Shown here: piece by piece, positions 45,695 to 55,321 of the stretch
Layout: each line of letters starts with the position of its first letter
How positions within the stretch are numbered: position 1 is the first letter of the stretch
NCBI GenBank assembly: GCA_918807975.1
Contig: OU964920.1
Span: 5,716,501-5,780,500, forward strand
Source of the DNA: Aplidium turbinatum
Taxonomy: Eukaryota; Chordata; Ascidiacea; Aplousobranchia; Polyclinidae
Direction: 5' to 3'
DNA: 64,000 bases
Notes under the pieces: generated by a model
Databases searched by the model: none
What the model was told of the DNA's origin: nothing
The model's input: only the letters and a program-made list of their open reading frames with translations
Made by a program: the position numbers and the translations under genes

Positions 45695-47908
45695 ATGTCC
45701 TTCAGCTTCTTCAAAAGACCTGCCACTATGCTGTTGCTTTGTATGTGGATTTACATTAACTTATTTCCAGCTTTAATTGTTAGCTACTCAGAAGCAACAT
45801 CACATTGCAGAAACAAATGCAGCACAATCGCCCAAGGATTTGGACCTGAAAAAGAACGTAACTACACCATTCTGTGTTCGTTTGCTAGGGAACGTTGTCA
45901 CAATAACCAACCCCATGTTATTTCTAATGTGCCAAAAGTGGTGTCAAAAAAGTGGTATTTGTATGAAAATGCTGTTGGACGTACACATATTGCATTGAAT
46001 ATATCATTTAGATTTAGTAGTGATAAAACTTTGAAAACAACACGTGGACTTCATGTTTCAATTTGGAAAGACTTGCCATCTGAACGTAAATCAGAAGATA
46101 TATATTTATGTTTGAATACAAGTTTGGAATTCTACAAACATGCGACCGCTGAATACTACTATGCTTGCTATGGCACAACTAATTTAACACGTGTTTTACC
46201 AGGTGATAAACTTATTATCGATCTCAAAGCCGTACCTAACGTAAAACCGCTAGCTCCAATAACACAGGGTGTCAGTTTTAGAGTTCCTGACTGTGCACAC
46301 AAAGACTTGAGCTCTGTTTACGAATGCGTTCTGATGAAGCAAATGCAAGCAAAGATACTTGCTGTTGACTGTTACAACAATTCTATTTCTTATAAATATG
46401 ATATTCCAAAAAATTTAGGCTCAGTTATATCTCTGAAGGTTTGCCAAGGAAAAAGTGAAGATGTTTTAACCTGCCACAGGCTTGTGCAAATTTGGAATGC
46501 ACGTGATTTCACAGCCACGGAATGGTATACTCTTCCAAGCAATTTTTACGATGAACACCTCACTTATACCTTAATTGTTTCAATGTTTGGTGCTGAAACG
46601 TATGGAATTGAAAATACATTTACTTTCAGACACTGCTCTGATGAGCGTGCCCATCGTGCAAGACTTCGTATTGTCATCATATCAGTAACTTCTTTAACTG
46701 CCGTACTTTTTCTAGCTTTAATGGTGGTATGTTTGCGTAAAAGGTACTTTTGCATTTTGAGTAATCGCTTTAACCTAAAATTTCTCTCTTTTGGAGATAA
46801 ATCTTTAGCTTCTTTGAACCTGTATTCTACCAATGAGAGTGAAAACCTCACCAAAGAACCCGTCAGTGTATTTGTTGTTTTTGTCGATGATCATCCCAAA
46901 CATAGAGAGGTAGTTATTAAATTTGTCACTTACCTTCAACAAGACCTTGGTTTTAATGTAAAATTTGAATTGTGGGAGCAACTAGCAATATCTGAAGACT
47001 ATACTTTTTGGGTGGAAAAGACCTTAAAAGAAGTTGATAAAGTAATTGTAGTGTGGTCGCCAGGAGCAACCAAGCGTTGGAATAATGCAGAGTGCCCTGA
47101 TGCTTCATCAGATACTTTCAATCATGTCATCAAACAGATTCACAGAGATCAATTTCAAAATTTAAATCAGGGAAGGTATTTTTTTGCCTATTTAGAGTAC
47201 TGCGGGAGAGAAGGAAAACCTGTTGAGGAAATCTTAAGCCGCACAGTTTGCAGTTTTTGTTTGATGAGACAATTTAATAAATTATACTTTCACCTCGTTA
47301 GTCAAGAAGAAAACGAACCTGGTGGTGTGGCGATAGTTAAAAAAGTGAATGAAGACACCTACTACAATCCGAGTATCAATGAAATTGGTCCATATTTGAA
47401 AGAAGCTATTGATGATATGATCTTGTTCGTGAAACGCTTTCCAAATTGGTCGGAAATAGGAGACAGTTATAACTGTGAAGTAAATGATGTATACTCGGCA
47501 CGCCTTTTATCGGTAAACAGTAAAGTTGCTCAACAAAATCAATTGCAAATTGTTCCTCCTGAAGAATTTTCTTCCTGTGAGGATGAAATGCAACATCTTG
47601 TTTCACCAAATCCCTTGCCTTCGTCTTGTTTTACAAAATGCGATCAAGAACACACGGATACTAATAGTGATAATTTGCCTTTTGCGTCTAGTAGTGGGAA
47701 CTTAAACGATCTTGGGACTGTAGGACAAGCCAGCATTGATCAGCCTGCTGACCATGGTCGGCAGGAAGATGTTATCTCAGCAACTGACAGTAATTCTTTT
47801 CGCCTTCCATTTCCTGAACGGCCTCATTCCCCGGTTCATCTCATGGAAATTGACTTTGTAAATGATCCCATTGAAGTAATACACGAGATCAATAAGAACA
47901 AAATGTAA
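45695..47908 (+). CDS. divergent IL-17 receptor A-like receptor (intact)
   Basis: The frame encodes 737 residues from the ATG at 45695 (the open frame extends to a TTG at 45680, not a likely start). From 45695: signal peptide about 1-32 (an internal Met gives MLLLCMWIYINLFPALIV), ectodomain to about 324 (IALNISF, EYYYACYG, DLKAVPNVKPL, FRVPDC), membrane helix about 325-347, SEFIR about 390-543 (VSVFVVFVDDHPKH, AISEDYTFWVEK, KVIVVWSPGATKRW). The AISE...W...SPGATKRW stretch is close to vertebrate IL-17RA. The tail shares VPPEEF with the PPEEI of the receptor at 3096 and ends in NDPIEVIHEINKN, related to the other copies' DPMKSLAAIN. No DSGxxS motif. This is the oldest branch of the array and is intact. 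Confidence 0.93.
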   Translation: MSFSFFKRPATMLLLCMWIYINLFPALIVSYSEATSHCRNKCSTIAQGFGPEKERNYTILCSFARERCHNNQPHVISNVPKVVSKKWYLYENAVGRTHIALNISFRFSSDKTLKTTRGLHVSIWKDLPSERKSEDIYLCLNTSLEFYKHATAEYYYACYGTTNLTRVLPGDKLIIDLKAVPNVKPLAPITQGVSFRVPDCAHKDLSSVYECVLMKQMQAKILAVDCYNNSISYKYDIPKNLGSVISLKVCQGKSEDVLTCHRLVQIWNARDFTATEWYTLPSNFYDEHLTYTLIVSMFGAETYGIENTFTFRHCSDERAHRARLRIVIISVTSLTAVLFLALMVVCLRKRYFCILSNRFNLKFLSFGDKSLASLNLYSTNESENLTKEPVSVFVVFVDDHPKHREVVIKFVTYLQQDLGFNVKFELWEQLAISEDYTFWVEKTLKEVDKVIVVWSPGATKRWNNAECPDASSDTFNHVIKQIHRDQFQNLNQGRYFFAYLEYCGREGKPVEEILSRTVCSFCLMRQFNKLYFHLVSQEENEPGGVAIVKKVNEDTYYNPSINEIGPYLKEAIDDMILFVKRFPNWSEIGDSYNCEVNDVYSARLLSVNSKVAQQNQLQIVPPEEFSSCEDEMQHLVSPNPLPSSCFTKCDQEHTDTNSDNLPFASSSGNLNDLGTVGQASIDQPADHGRQEDVISATDSNSFRLPFPERPHSPVHLMEIDFVNDPIEVIHEINKNKM

Positions 47909-49355
47909 TTTCACAATTTTGTGCTGCTAAAATTTCATATTTGAGGCAAAACTAAAATTTCACTGTTTATAATATAGAAGAAAAACCATCTAAAAAAGAA
48001 ACTTATTTGTTTTTTTTGTTTTTTTCCTTTCGTATTTTGGTAAACAAACGAATGGCTAGTCAAAACATATTGGCTCAATTAATAAGACTAAAACCTACAG
48101 TAGTAGCCTTTTCACTCTGTTATGGTGTTATTGAAGTCGTACGTCTTGCGTAATGCGTATAAAGAATTTAATCAGGTGTATGGGAACGAAGCCAATCTTG
48201 CTTCATCAATGAAGCGTGTCCAATGTCTGTTTTAAGGCAACTGTCCTGTCAAAACCACAGCGTTTGAGCGAATTGACTTCCGTTCGAGCGCAACCAACGT
48301 AACAGAGATTTCAACTGCGTTTTGTTGATGATGCATGATAGCTTCATCCTTGATTTTTGTTGAATATTCTGAAAGCAGGTTATGTGTATTTTTACTGTTC
48401 ACCCCAATTCACGTCATTATTATATTTTGTGGTTTTGCGTTTAACATTTCGCTCACCTAACTTTGTGTGTTATATTTGTACTGTTTTATTACATATTACA
48501 CCATAGTTCTTGACAAACACTTTTTGTGCATGCATCGGTGTTATACTCTTAAATGTTATTGAAGAACAAGTTATTTTGAACTTGCACCTTGGGGAAGCTC
48601 ACACTGGAAGCTCACCACCATGGGGAAGCTCACATTCTTTAGTAGGTTCTTATATGGCTCTGACCTTCAGGAAGCTAAGCATGACAGCCACATCTGCTTT
48701 CAGTTGTTACGCTTTTAAAAAGATATAAAAATCTCAAATAAGATTTTGCTTCTCTTAATTTTACACCCGGTTTATGTTTATTTTTCGAATTCGTTATCTC
48801 CAAGTAAGAACATATGTGGAGTATGTGCGATGCTTCTCTTTCGAATATTTTTGTGTCATTTTCTTGCACGATTTGTTGTTGCTTAGTGTAATGTATTTTT
48901 TCATCATGTACAATTTCGTCACTTTAGCGACATTACTGCGCTGTCTTAGAAATTGGAATTTCCTGGCAACAGTTATGATGTGCAATGGATAGTTGAGTAT
49001 TTTCAATATTACTGGCATTGGTTGTTAAACATTTTTCTCATTTGCTGTTTTGCCTAAATTTGGTTACAGTGCCGTCTATCTAATACGTATGTAGTACGTG
49101 CTTGCTGCACAAACATTGATCACCGAAACTGTGAAATCATCTCAATATTTGCATATAATTTTTTGAATTTTCAATATCGTACACGCTGATTTCGTGAATG
49201 GAAGAAACGTGTGAAAGTTATCCCCCAACACAACTTTTCTAAGCCAAGTATGTAGCCTCAAAGTTAGTGCTGGTCATGTTGTAAGTCTACTTGACAAACA
49301 TGATAAATCACCGAATGCTTTGTATCGGGATCATCAACTTGGACTGCACTTTATC
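47909..49355. other. 3' flank and intergenic stretch
   Basis: No recognisable gene. A short direct repeat (GGGGAAGCTCACA...) occurs twice around 48590-48630. No element ends were found. Confidence 0.3.
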
Positions 49356-49363
49356 TCTGTACC

Positions 49364-50448
49364 CAGGCGCGGATCTAGGAGTTTTTTTCGGGGGGGCCAG
49401 AAAATTTGAAAATCAATTAAAAAGAAAGAAAAAGATAGAACACATATGAACAATGATACTACGACATATAGCCTAGATATGATATAAAATAGACATTAAA
49501 ACAGCCATTTTCATCAATTGTGAATGTTTAAAAAATAAATTTTGCTTCAATAAAAATTGCTAAGCATGCAAAGTAAACTTGAAATCTGGTTTAAAACCCT
49601 GCATGCCTATCCATGACCAATTGGATATAAGTTATTTTATGTTTGCAGGCATATACGGTAATTGATTGAAATTATAATGAAGACTAAAAACTAGAAAACA
49701 GCCATTCCAGTGGCGTAGCCAGAAATTTTGAAAGGGTTTTTTTTTTGACGTCAGGCTGGCGAAGCCACCGGAGTGTTCGCCTAAGACGACACCCAGCAGC
49801 GGGGGGTCTGGGGGCTTCCCCCAGAAAATTTTGAAAATTTACTTTGAATTTGGTGCATTCTGAGAGCATATTCAACAAAAATGTGGGTATGAAAATTCCT
49901 ATAAAATGGTGCTGTCAGGTGGCATAGCAAAAAGATGAGATCATGTTTTCTTCAGCATTTTTCGGAAATAAAGCTAAGTCTCTATGTTTTCTTGTTGCTA
50001 ATTCCTGGCTGAGATATTTGAATATTTGGTATTGGCAAAACTCGCTCTTTTAATGCAGTTTCGTTTAAAGTTAAGTAAACTTTGTTTTAGAGACATAAAG
50101 AGACTGAAAGCATCATTCTCAATATCCTGACGTCACATGCGTGCCAAGGGGGAGGGTTGTAACCCCCAAACCCCCCTGGCTACGCCACTGAGCCATTCAA
50201 TGTTTCAGATTGTTTCAACTGACGCCATTTGGTTCAGCGTTGGTTTCAGCCCCAACAAATGTTGCTATTAAAGTGTATTTGAAGTTGTATGAAAGAAAAT
50301 AACGGAGTCTGATCGATGGGTAATTTCAACCAGCTGTATAGAAGCATATCAAACCATTTGATGCGGAAACATACAATTTCAACAATTCCTCACAAAATTT
50401 CGGGGGGGGCCCGGGCCCCCTGGGCCCCCCCCAATAAATCCGCGCCTG
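49364..50448. mobile_element. hAT-type non-autonomous element, CAGGCGCGGAT ends
   Basis: Inverted ends CAGGCGCGGATCTAG and the complement of CAGGCGCGGATTTAT, flanked by TCTGTACC (49356-49363 and 50449-50456). Both ends continue into G- or C-runs. No transposase. A second element is inserted at 49708-50190. Confidence 0.9.
49708..50190. mobile_element. nested hAT-type element, CAGTGGCGTAGCCAG ends
   Basis: Perfect 15-bp inverted ends CAGTGGCGTAGCCAG, flanked by AGCCATTC (49700-49707 and 50191-50198), inside the element at 49364. A second, truncated relative starts at 63504. Confidence 0.93.
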
Positions 50449-50461
50449 TCTGTACCCTAGA

Positions 50462-50620
50462 CTGCAAATGAGTCGTTTTTTACATTGGTTCAACGTCTGC
50501 AGACTTTGTACCAAGCAGTTTGCAGACGTTGTACAAAGTCTGCAGTTGTTACAAAGTCTACAAAGTCAAGCAGAGTCTGCAGACGTTGAACCAATGTAAA
50601 AACCACATTTGCTGTCTGGG
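50462..50620. repeat. palindromic mini-MITE, copy B (expanded loop)
   Basis: Arms TTTTTACATTGGTTCAACG and the exact complement CGTTGAACCAATGTAAAAA, with TGCAAATG/CATTTGC borders. Between them lie several partial repeats of GTCTGCAGACTTTGTAC, so the centre of the palindrome has been duplicated. Confidence 0.75.
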
Positions 50621-51325
50621 GCCTGTGTCACAAAAGTGGACGCAATACAATGTTTCTTCTGTGTAAAGTAGATCATCTACAAACGAGTTACCTAAGTTTG
50701 CACTTATTCATCAGCACATCTACAATATGGTTGTTATTGCAGTGTAGTTGATATTTCATCTACGAATCAATTTTCAATTGTTCTGAGCGTATTGGAATCG
50801 AAAAGCATGTAAACAGATTTCACACGCGCTATTGTGGATTCATTTACGCAAGTCTTTATGTTGCCTTGGGCTAAAATTTAAAATTTACTTTTTTAACGCA
50901 ACACAAGCAAACGTCATAGAATTTTTTCTCGCATTCTTCTGGTGACTGCAAGGTAAGCTACCGCAAGATGTTGAAAGTGATACTAATAAACGTCAGTTGA
51001 ACTGCAAACAATGACTTCTCAACTCTTGTTTTCGATTGAGGTGTAACGAGAGGAAAAATATTTTCACCGAACCTTTTGTTTACTTACGCAGTTTCGTATA
51101 TGCGTTTTTAGTTTTCAGTTCCTCGTTTTTAATCCTGCTTTATTGCCCAGGCGTTTGGACTTTTGCTACACTAACAAGCCAACTAATCAGCTCTGTTTTT
51201 ATTGATTCAACGTTTGTAGATGATCAATTGGTATGAAAAGAAATGGTTCGATGGCAGGGTAGCAGCATGCCTCCTGTGCGTTCCATTTCTTTGATTGTTT
51301 CATTCAATAATCATATGGTAAACAT
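50621..51325. other. intergenic stretch, nothing recognised
   Basis: No coding homology or repeat with clear limits. Confidence 0.3.
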
Positions 51326-51475
51326 CTGGGGCGGGGTTTTCGCTGAGACTTTTCGGACATTTGTTCGAAATGCTTGAAAAAAATCGGTCAATTTTATTTA
51401 TTTCGGTCATTTTTGGTATTTTTCGGACATTTTGCTAAAAAATCGGTCAATGACCGAAAAGAAAAAAACCAGGAC
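51326..51475. repeat. short MITE of the 32126 family
   Basis: Starts CTGGGGCGGGGTTTTCGC and ends with the complement of CTGGTTTTTTTCTTTTCGG; internally built of CGGACATTT and CGGTCA motifs. It shows the uninterrupted form of the element that hosts the nested insertion at 32234. Confidence 0.65.
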
Positions 51476-53480
51476 TAAACATTATGATTGTAGCGTGCGC
51501 AGCACTACATCAGTGATGAAACTTCGCGTAAGAGTTTGTATGCATCTGTGGTTATAGTCGCCATTACTTGGTTTGTGGTTTGAAAAATATCAGCCGTTTT
51601 CAAGGGGAATTTCACTGCACTACAGCAGATCTATTGCCCAATTCGCTTGATGATTTTCACCTTCATACCACGTAAACTTATAAATAGTAGTTGGAATGTT
51701 TTCTCCTCGCTGAGTTTTACCACGGTGCGTGGCATCGTTTGTTTTTGCTTCTAAAGGAGTTTGTCAAGCTTTCCGTGAATCAGAAAGCCAAAAATAATTA
51801 TTCGTGTGCAGTTTCATGGGATATGACGTCATAATGCGCGCTTTTCGCTTTCTGCCTGTGGTAGATCGATCACGCCATTTGGCTAGACTCATGCTGACGT
51901 TTATGCTTGGTGTTCAATCAGATACGGACATGAGATACCTGGGTGTTTTGGCTTTGAAACTTCGGGTTTTTCTTTATAGAAATGTGGTCCTCAATGGAAG
52001 GGCGATATTTGTAGTTGAATCTCGAACGACCCTTGTAATTTCGATCACAAGCTACGATTCCCTTATGTCTCAGCTAGCAAATCTTGAATGTTACGCCTTT
52101 TCAACGTCCAACGATGTCAGAATGATGTAAAAACGAAACTTTTTCGAGCTGATCGGTTGTTCCCACAATCAGTTTGCTAAATCTCAAACAATTTACATTT
52201 GATTCAATGCAACGGCCGTGTAGTGAAAAAAAGTCACTGGAGCATGAATTATTGAATTCTGCATTTGATCATCAATTGTTAGGCTACGTAGGCTACGTAA
52301 CAATGGAATCATCTTATTTTAAATCTTTGCGGTTGTTAAACCGTTACTGCATCTCCCTGTGTGTATTTTGTGTCAACGATTTAATACTTGATTTTAACTT
52401 TTACTAATTTATCAACTATAATTTTATGACATAAACATGGTTTTCTCTCGAGAACGATACTAAAATAGCAATGTTGCTTTTTGTGAGAACTCTTTTGGTC
52501 TTGGGTCACGCTTGCCTAACTATTGCCACCGATTTGAATAAGGTCGTGATGAAGTGTGATTATTGTATTGGGCAACACGACGTTTTTGATATTAGCTGCC
52601 AAATCATGCAAATGAACAAAAATGTCGATTAAGCTTCGTGATTTGTTTCAAAATGGTCATTAATTACCCTTTTGTCTTTGCGTTTTTGTAACAATGTAGT
52701 CATATCCCACACTAAAAATGTGTCATTTTTACATTAATTCAACGTCTTCAAATGTAAAAAGGACAGATTTTGCTGTCTGCGATATTGAGGTGCTGCTCCC
52801 CTAACTTGCTAAAATTTGGGCTTCATCACTACTCGTACGTTTTGTTAACAACACTGCCTGTGCATCAAGACTGTCCCACTAGACCCATTTTGCTTTCCCG
52901 TTGATTTATTTATTTTTTCACTGACTAAAGTGCTGTTTGTGTTACTTCTTTTGCGGTGTTATTTTTTTTGTGATATCTTTTGGTGATTGGAGGCAAAACT
53001 TTTGCTGAGTCAGCAGTTTTTGTGGAATCGTTTTAAATTTATGTAAGCAATCATGCTGTGGGACGTCGTATTCTTGCTGGCTTAGGCTGTTTAAAAAAAT
53101 AGCTGATTTGTTGTGAAAATGCTGTTAAGTACGTTTGAAGTTATGTTGTTGATTAAATACAGAGGATACCTCAGAAAAATTAAGCAATGGTTTTGTTGAT
53201 TGTTTTTAAGCATAAAATAGAAGTCTGAGCTAGCATGTAGTTGAAATTCAGTTGACTATTTTAGTAATTTACTTCGTATGAAGCACATCAGTCGGTCAAA
53301 TTTAGAAACAACTTTAAAAGCTTAGGCTACACAAATTTGAATGTAAGCTCCATAATTATCTAACTTGCAGAATTAGATTGCTGGATATAGCAGACATCAT
53401 AGACATGATATAGTAATAAAAGAGTTTATAAATTGTAGCCAGAATTATGTAATGTGCTAAATGACATCCAATCATACATA
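51476..53480. other. intergenic stretch with one palindromic repeat
   Basis: Apart from the palindrome at 52715-52780, I see no feature. A 108-codon frame at 51804-52130 (+) has no recognisable domain and is probably chance. Confidence 0.3.
52715..52780. repeat. palindromic mini-MITE, copy C
   Basis: Shorter member of the family: TGTCATTTTTACATTAATTCAAC up to AATGTAAAAAGGACAG, with the right arm partly lost. Confidence 0.6.
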
Positions 53481-53491
53481 CATGATGTTGC

Positions 53492-54270
53492 ATGGTTCGA
53501 AAATGTTGTGTGACTGGATGCAATGGAAACTATGACAAAGAAACTGTGGTCAGACTTCCAAAAAATGAAGAAGAAAGAGATCAGTAGATCAAGAGCATTC
53601 CCCGTGAAAACATACACGTTCACCCAGGGATACCACACACTTCAGTATGTGAAAGGCATTGGCCGAAAGACTATAAAACTGTTTTTGTTAATGGGCGAAA
53701 ACAACCTCCAACAGTTTTTCATGGTGTTCCTCAAAGCCAAGTAGCCTACCGACACCCCCAAGCAAATCTCGAACAACGACAAAGTCAATGCCAAGCAGCA
53801 GAAATACTATTGGTAATGAAATGGAGACGTTTTTGCAAAATAACCGTATTTTATCATGTGAAGATCTTGTCAATAAACTTGAAAAGAATGAGGTTGATTT
53901 TGCAAAGTATTTGTTAAGCACTTTCACAGTCAGCCGCATAGCCAAGTGGTGAGAACACTGGAACGGCAATCGAAAGAGCGCCGGTTCGACACCGCTCAAG
54001 AGCATGCGGCTGTGTCTTTGGCAGGACACTTAAAGGCATACCTGAAGGTGGACATGAAGATTGGCTTCCTTGCCTTCCCGTCTTACTGAATCTAAATCTT
54101 CAACCACCAGGTGTAAGCCTGGATACAACAAACAAAAAAAAACAAATGGCTATGTCGCTTTTGGGAATTTTAACAGTGACCCCATTGAAAAAGCTTTTTC
54201 AAAATTACGCCAAGGTTCTGGTTCTACGTATTTTATTAATGTGCAACAAGTGTCAAGCCATTGTGTTTAA
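53492..54270 (+). mobile_element. THAP-domain P-like transposase remnant, split by SINE
   Basis: From the ATG at 53492 the translation gives a THAP zinc finger: MVRKCCVTGCNGNYDKE, VVRLPKNEEERD, then HTSVCERHWP and the closing V.P.VF block. One tryptophan codon of the finger is now TAG, and the domain otherwise remains readable. Further on are residues such as CEDLVNKLEKNEVDF, and after the SINE a C-terminal SDPIEKAFSKLRQGSGSTYFI, which matches the SDPLE...R..SG.NYF end of P/THAP9-type transposases. The central catalytic part is missing, so the element is an internally deleted relic. Terminal repeats were not found. Confidence 0.8.
53931..54142 (+). mobile_element. tRNA-derived SINE inside THAP transposon
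   Basis: The tRNA-like head has an A box (TAGCCAAGTGG) and B box (GGTTCGACACC), followed by a short unrelated body and an A-rich tail (AACAAACAAAAAAAAAC). It interrupts the THAP/P-like coding remnant. Confidence 0.75.
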
Positions 54271-54384
54271 ACGTTGGACGGAAATCATTTGCAGTAAAGT
54301 GGAATGCAAACGTTGGCGACTTAGTCCATCACGATTTTAGTTAATCAGGTTAAAAAAAAGCTGAACGTACATTGGCTTTAACAG

Positions 54385-54621
54385 AAACGAATTTGTTTTC
54401 ATACAAATCAGTTCAATCATAATCAGGTAAAAATCGATTTCGATCAGCTAGCAGCTAGACCATCTTCAGTTAAGCTTATTCAAATAGAACTATTTGTAGT
54501 TGTTGTTGATCGTTAATTCTATTTGAATAAGCTTAACTGAAAATGGTTTAGCTACTGGCTGATCGAAATCGATTTTTAGCTGTTTATGATTGAACTGACT
54601 TGTGTGAAAATAAATTCGTTT
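54385..54621. repeat. foldback element with ~100-bp arms
   Basis: Nearly the whole segment is an inverted repeat: arms begin AAACGAATTTG and end AAATTCGTTT, and include the matched blocks AAAATCGATTTCGATCAGC and TTAAGCTTATTCAAATAGAA with their complements. The loop is under 30 bp. It looks like a foldback MITE and would give a long hairpin RNA if transcribed. Confidence 0.88.
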
Positions 54622-54699
54622 GTACTACAAGACATGCAGCGGAGTCGTCCATATCAAGCATTGTTGTGGGTATGACACCTGTCAGAGGAAATTTCATTT

Positions 54700-55023
54700 T
54701 CTTGATCATCATCAAGTTCCTTCCTCTCGTCGAGGGTTGGAGGCAATGAGGCGCCAAGTTTCTCTGTTGTGAGATTTTTCTACTGCAGTTTTGTAATTAA
54801 GTCCTGACCAGTCTTCAATATCATTAGTCCAAATTCTTGGTGGTTTGCCCCTATTTTGTTTGCCGTTCATTTTTCCTTCTAGTACTTGCCTTTGAATAGA
54901 ATTATTGCGAATCATGTGGCCAAAATATTTTAATTTTCTTGATTTAATTGTTTGTAGAATTTCCATGTTGGTTTGTATTTCTTGATACATAGGTTTTAAA
55001 AACCAAAGCGTATTAAAAATCAA
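54700..55023 (-). mobile_element. LINE 3' fragment
   Basis: The minus-strand frame 54712-55023 encodes KSRKLKYFGHMIRNNSIQR, GKMNGKQNRGKPPRIWTNDI and ETWRLIASNP, the same C-terminal region as the LINE at 1347-2345 but clearly diverged. The 3' end carries a TGATGATGA-like tail. Severely 5' truncated. Confidence 0.85.
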
Positions 55024-55321
55024 GGCATTTGTTGTCTGCTAAAAACATTCCATCGACCCTCAGAAAATCTTGATTACTTTATACTTGAGTAGCTACGCAA
55101 GCTTGTGTGGCTGTTTTTGCCGCTTCATACATAACATTCATAATCACGGTGGCCTCACAGTGCGTAGGCTTATGTGTAGTTTCTACTCGACCATATACAG
55201 AAATATGCTACCTAGCACTTCAGGTCATTTTATGAGTTTTTCCATCATCTGGTGTGGTGATTTTTGGATACACACAGTACGTTTGCTTCAGTGGATTAAA
55301 TTGTTTAGTGTATGACTGACG

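Noticed and set aside
46636-46670. CTGATGAGCGTGCCCATCG as a hammerhead core
   Set aside because: The stem II partner and the GAAA segment do not follow, and it lies in receptor coding sequence.
51804-52130. 108-codon ORF as a small gene
   Set aside because: No recognisable domain, start context or neighbouring exons; its length is within chance for this sequence.
53931-54010. tRNA gene
   Set aside because: A and B boxes are present but the cloverleaf is incomplete and a SINE body with an A-rich tail follows.
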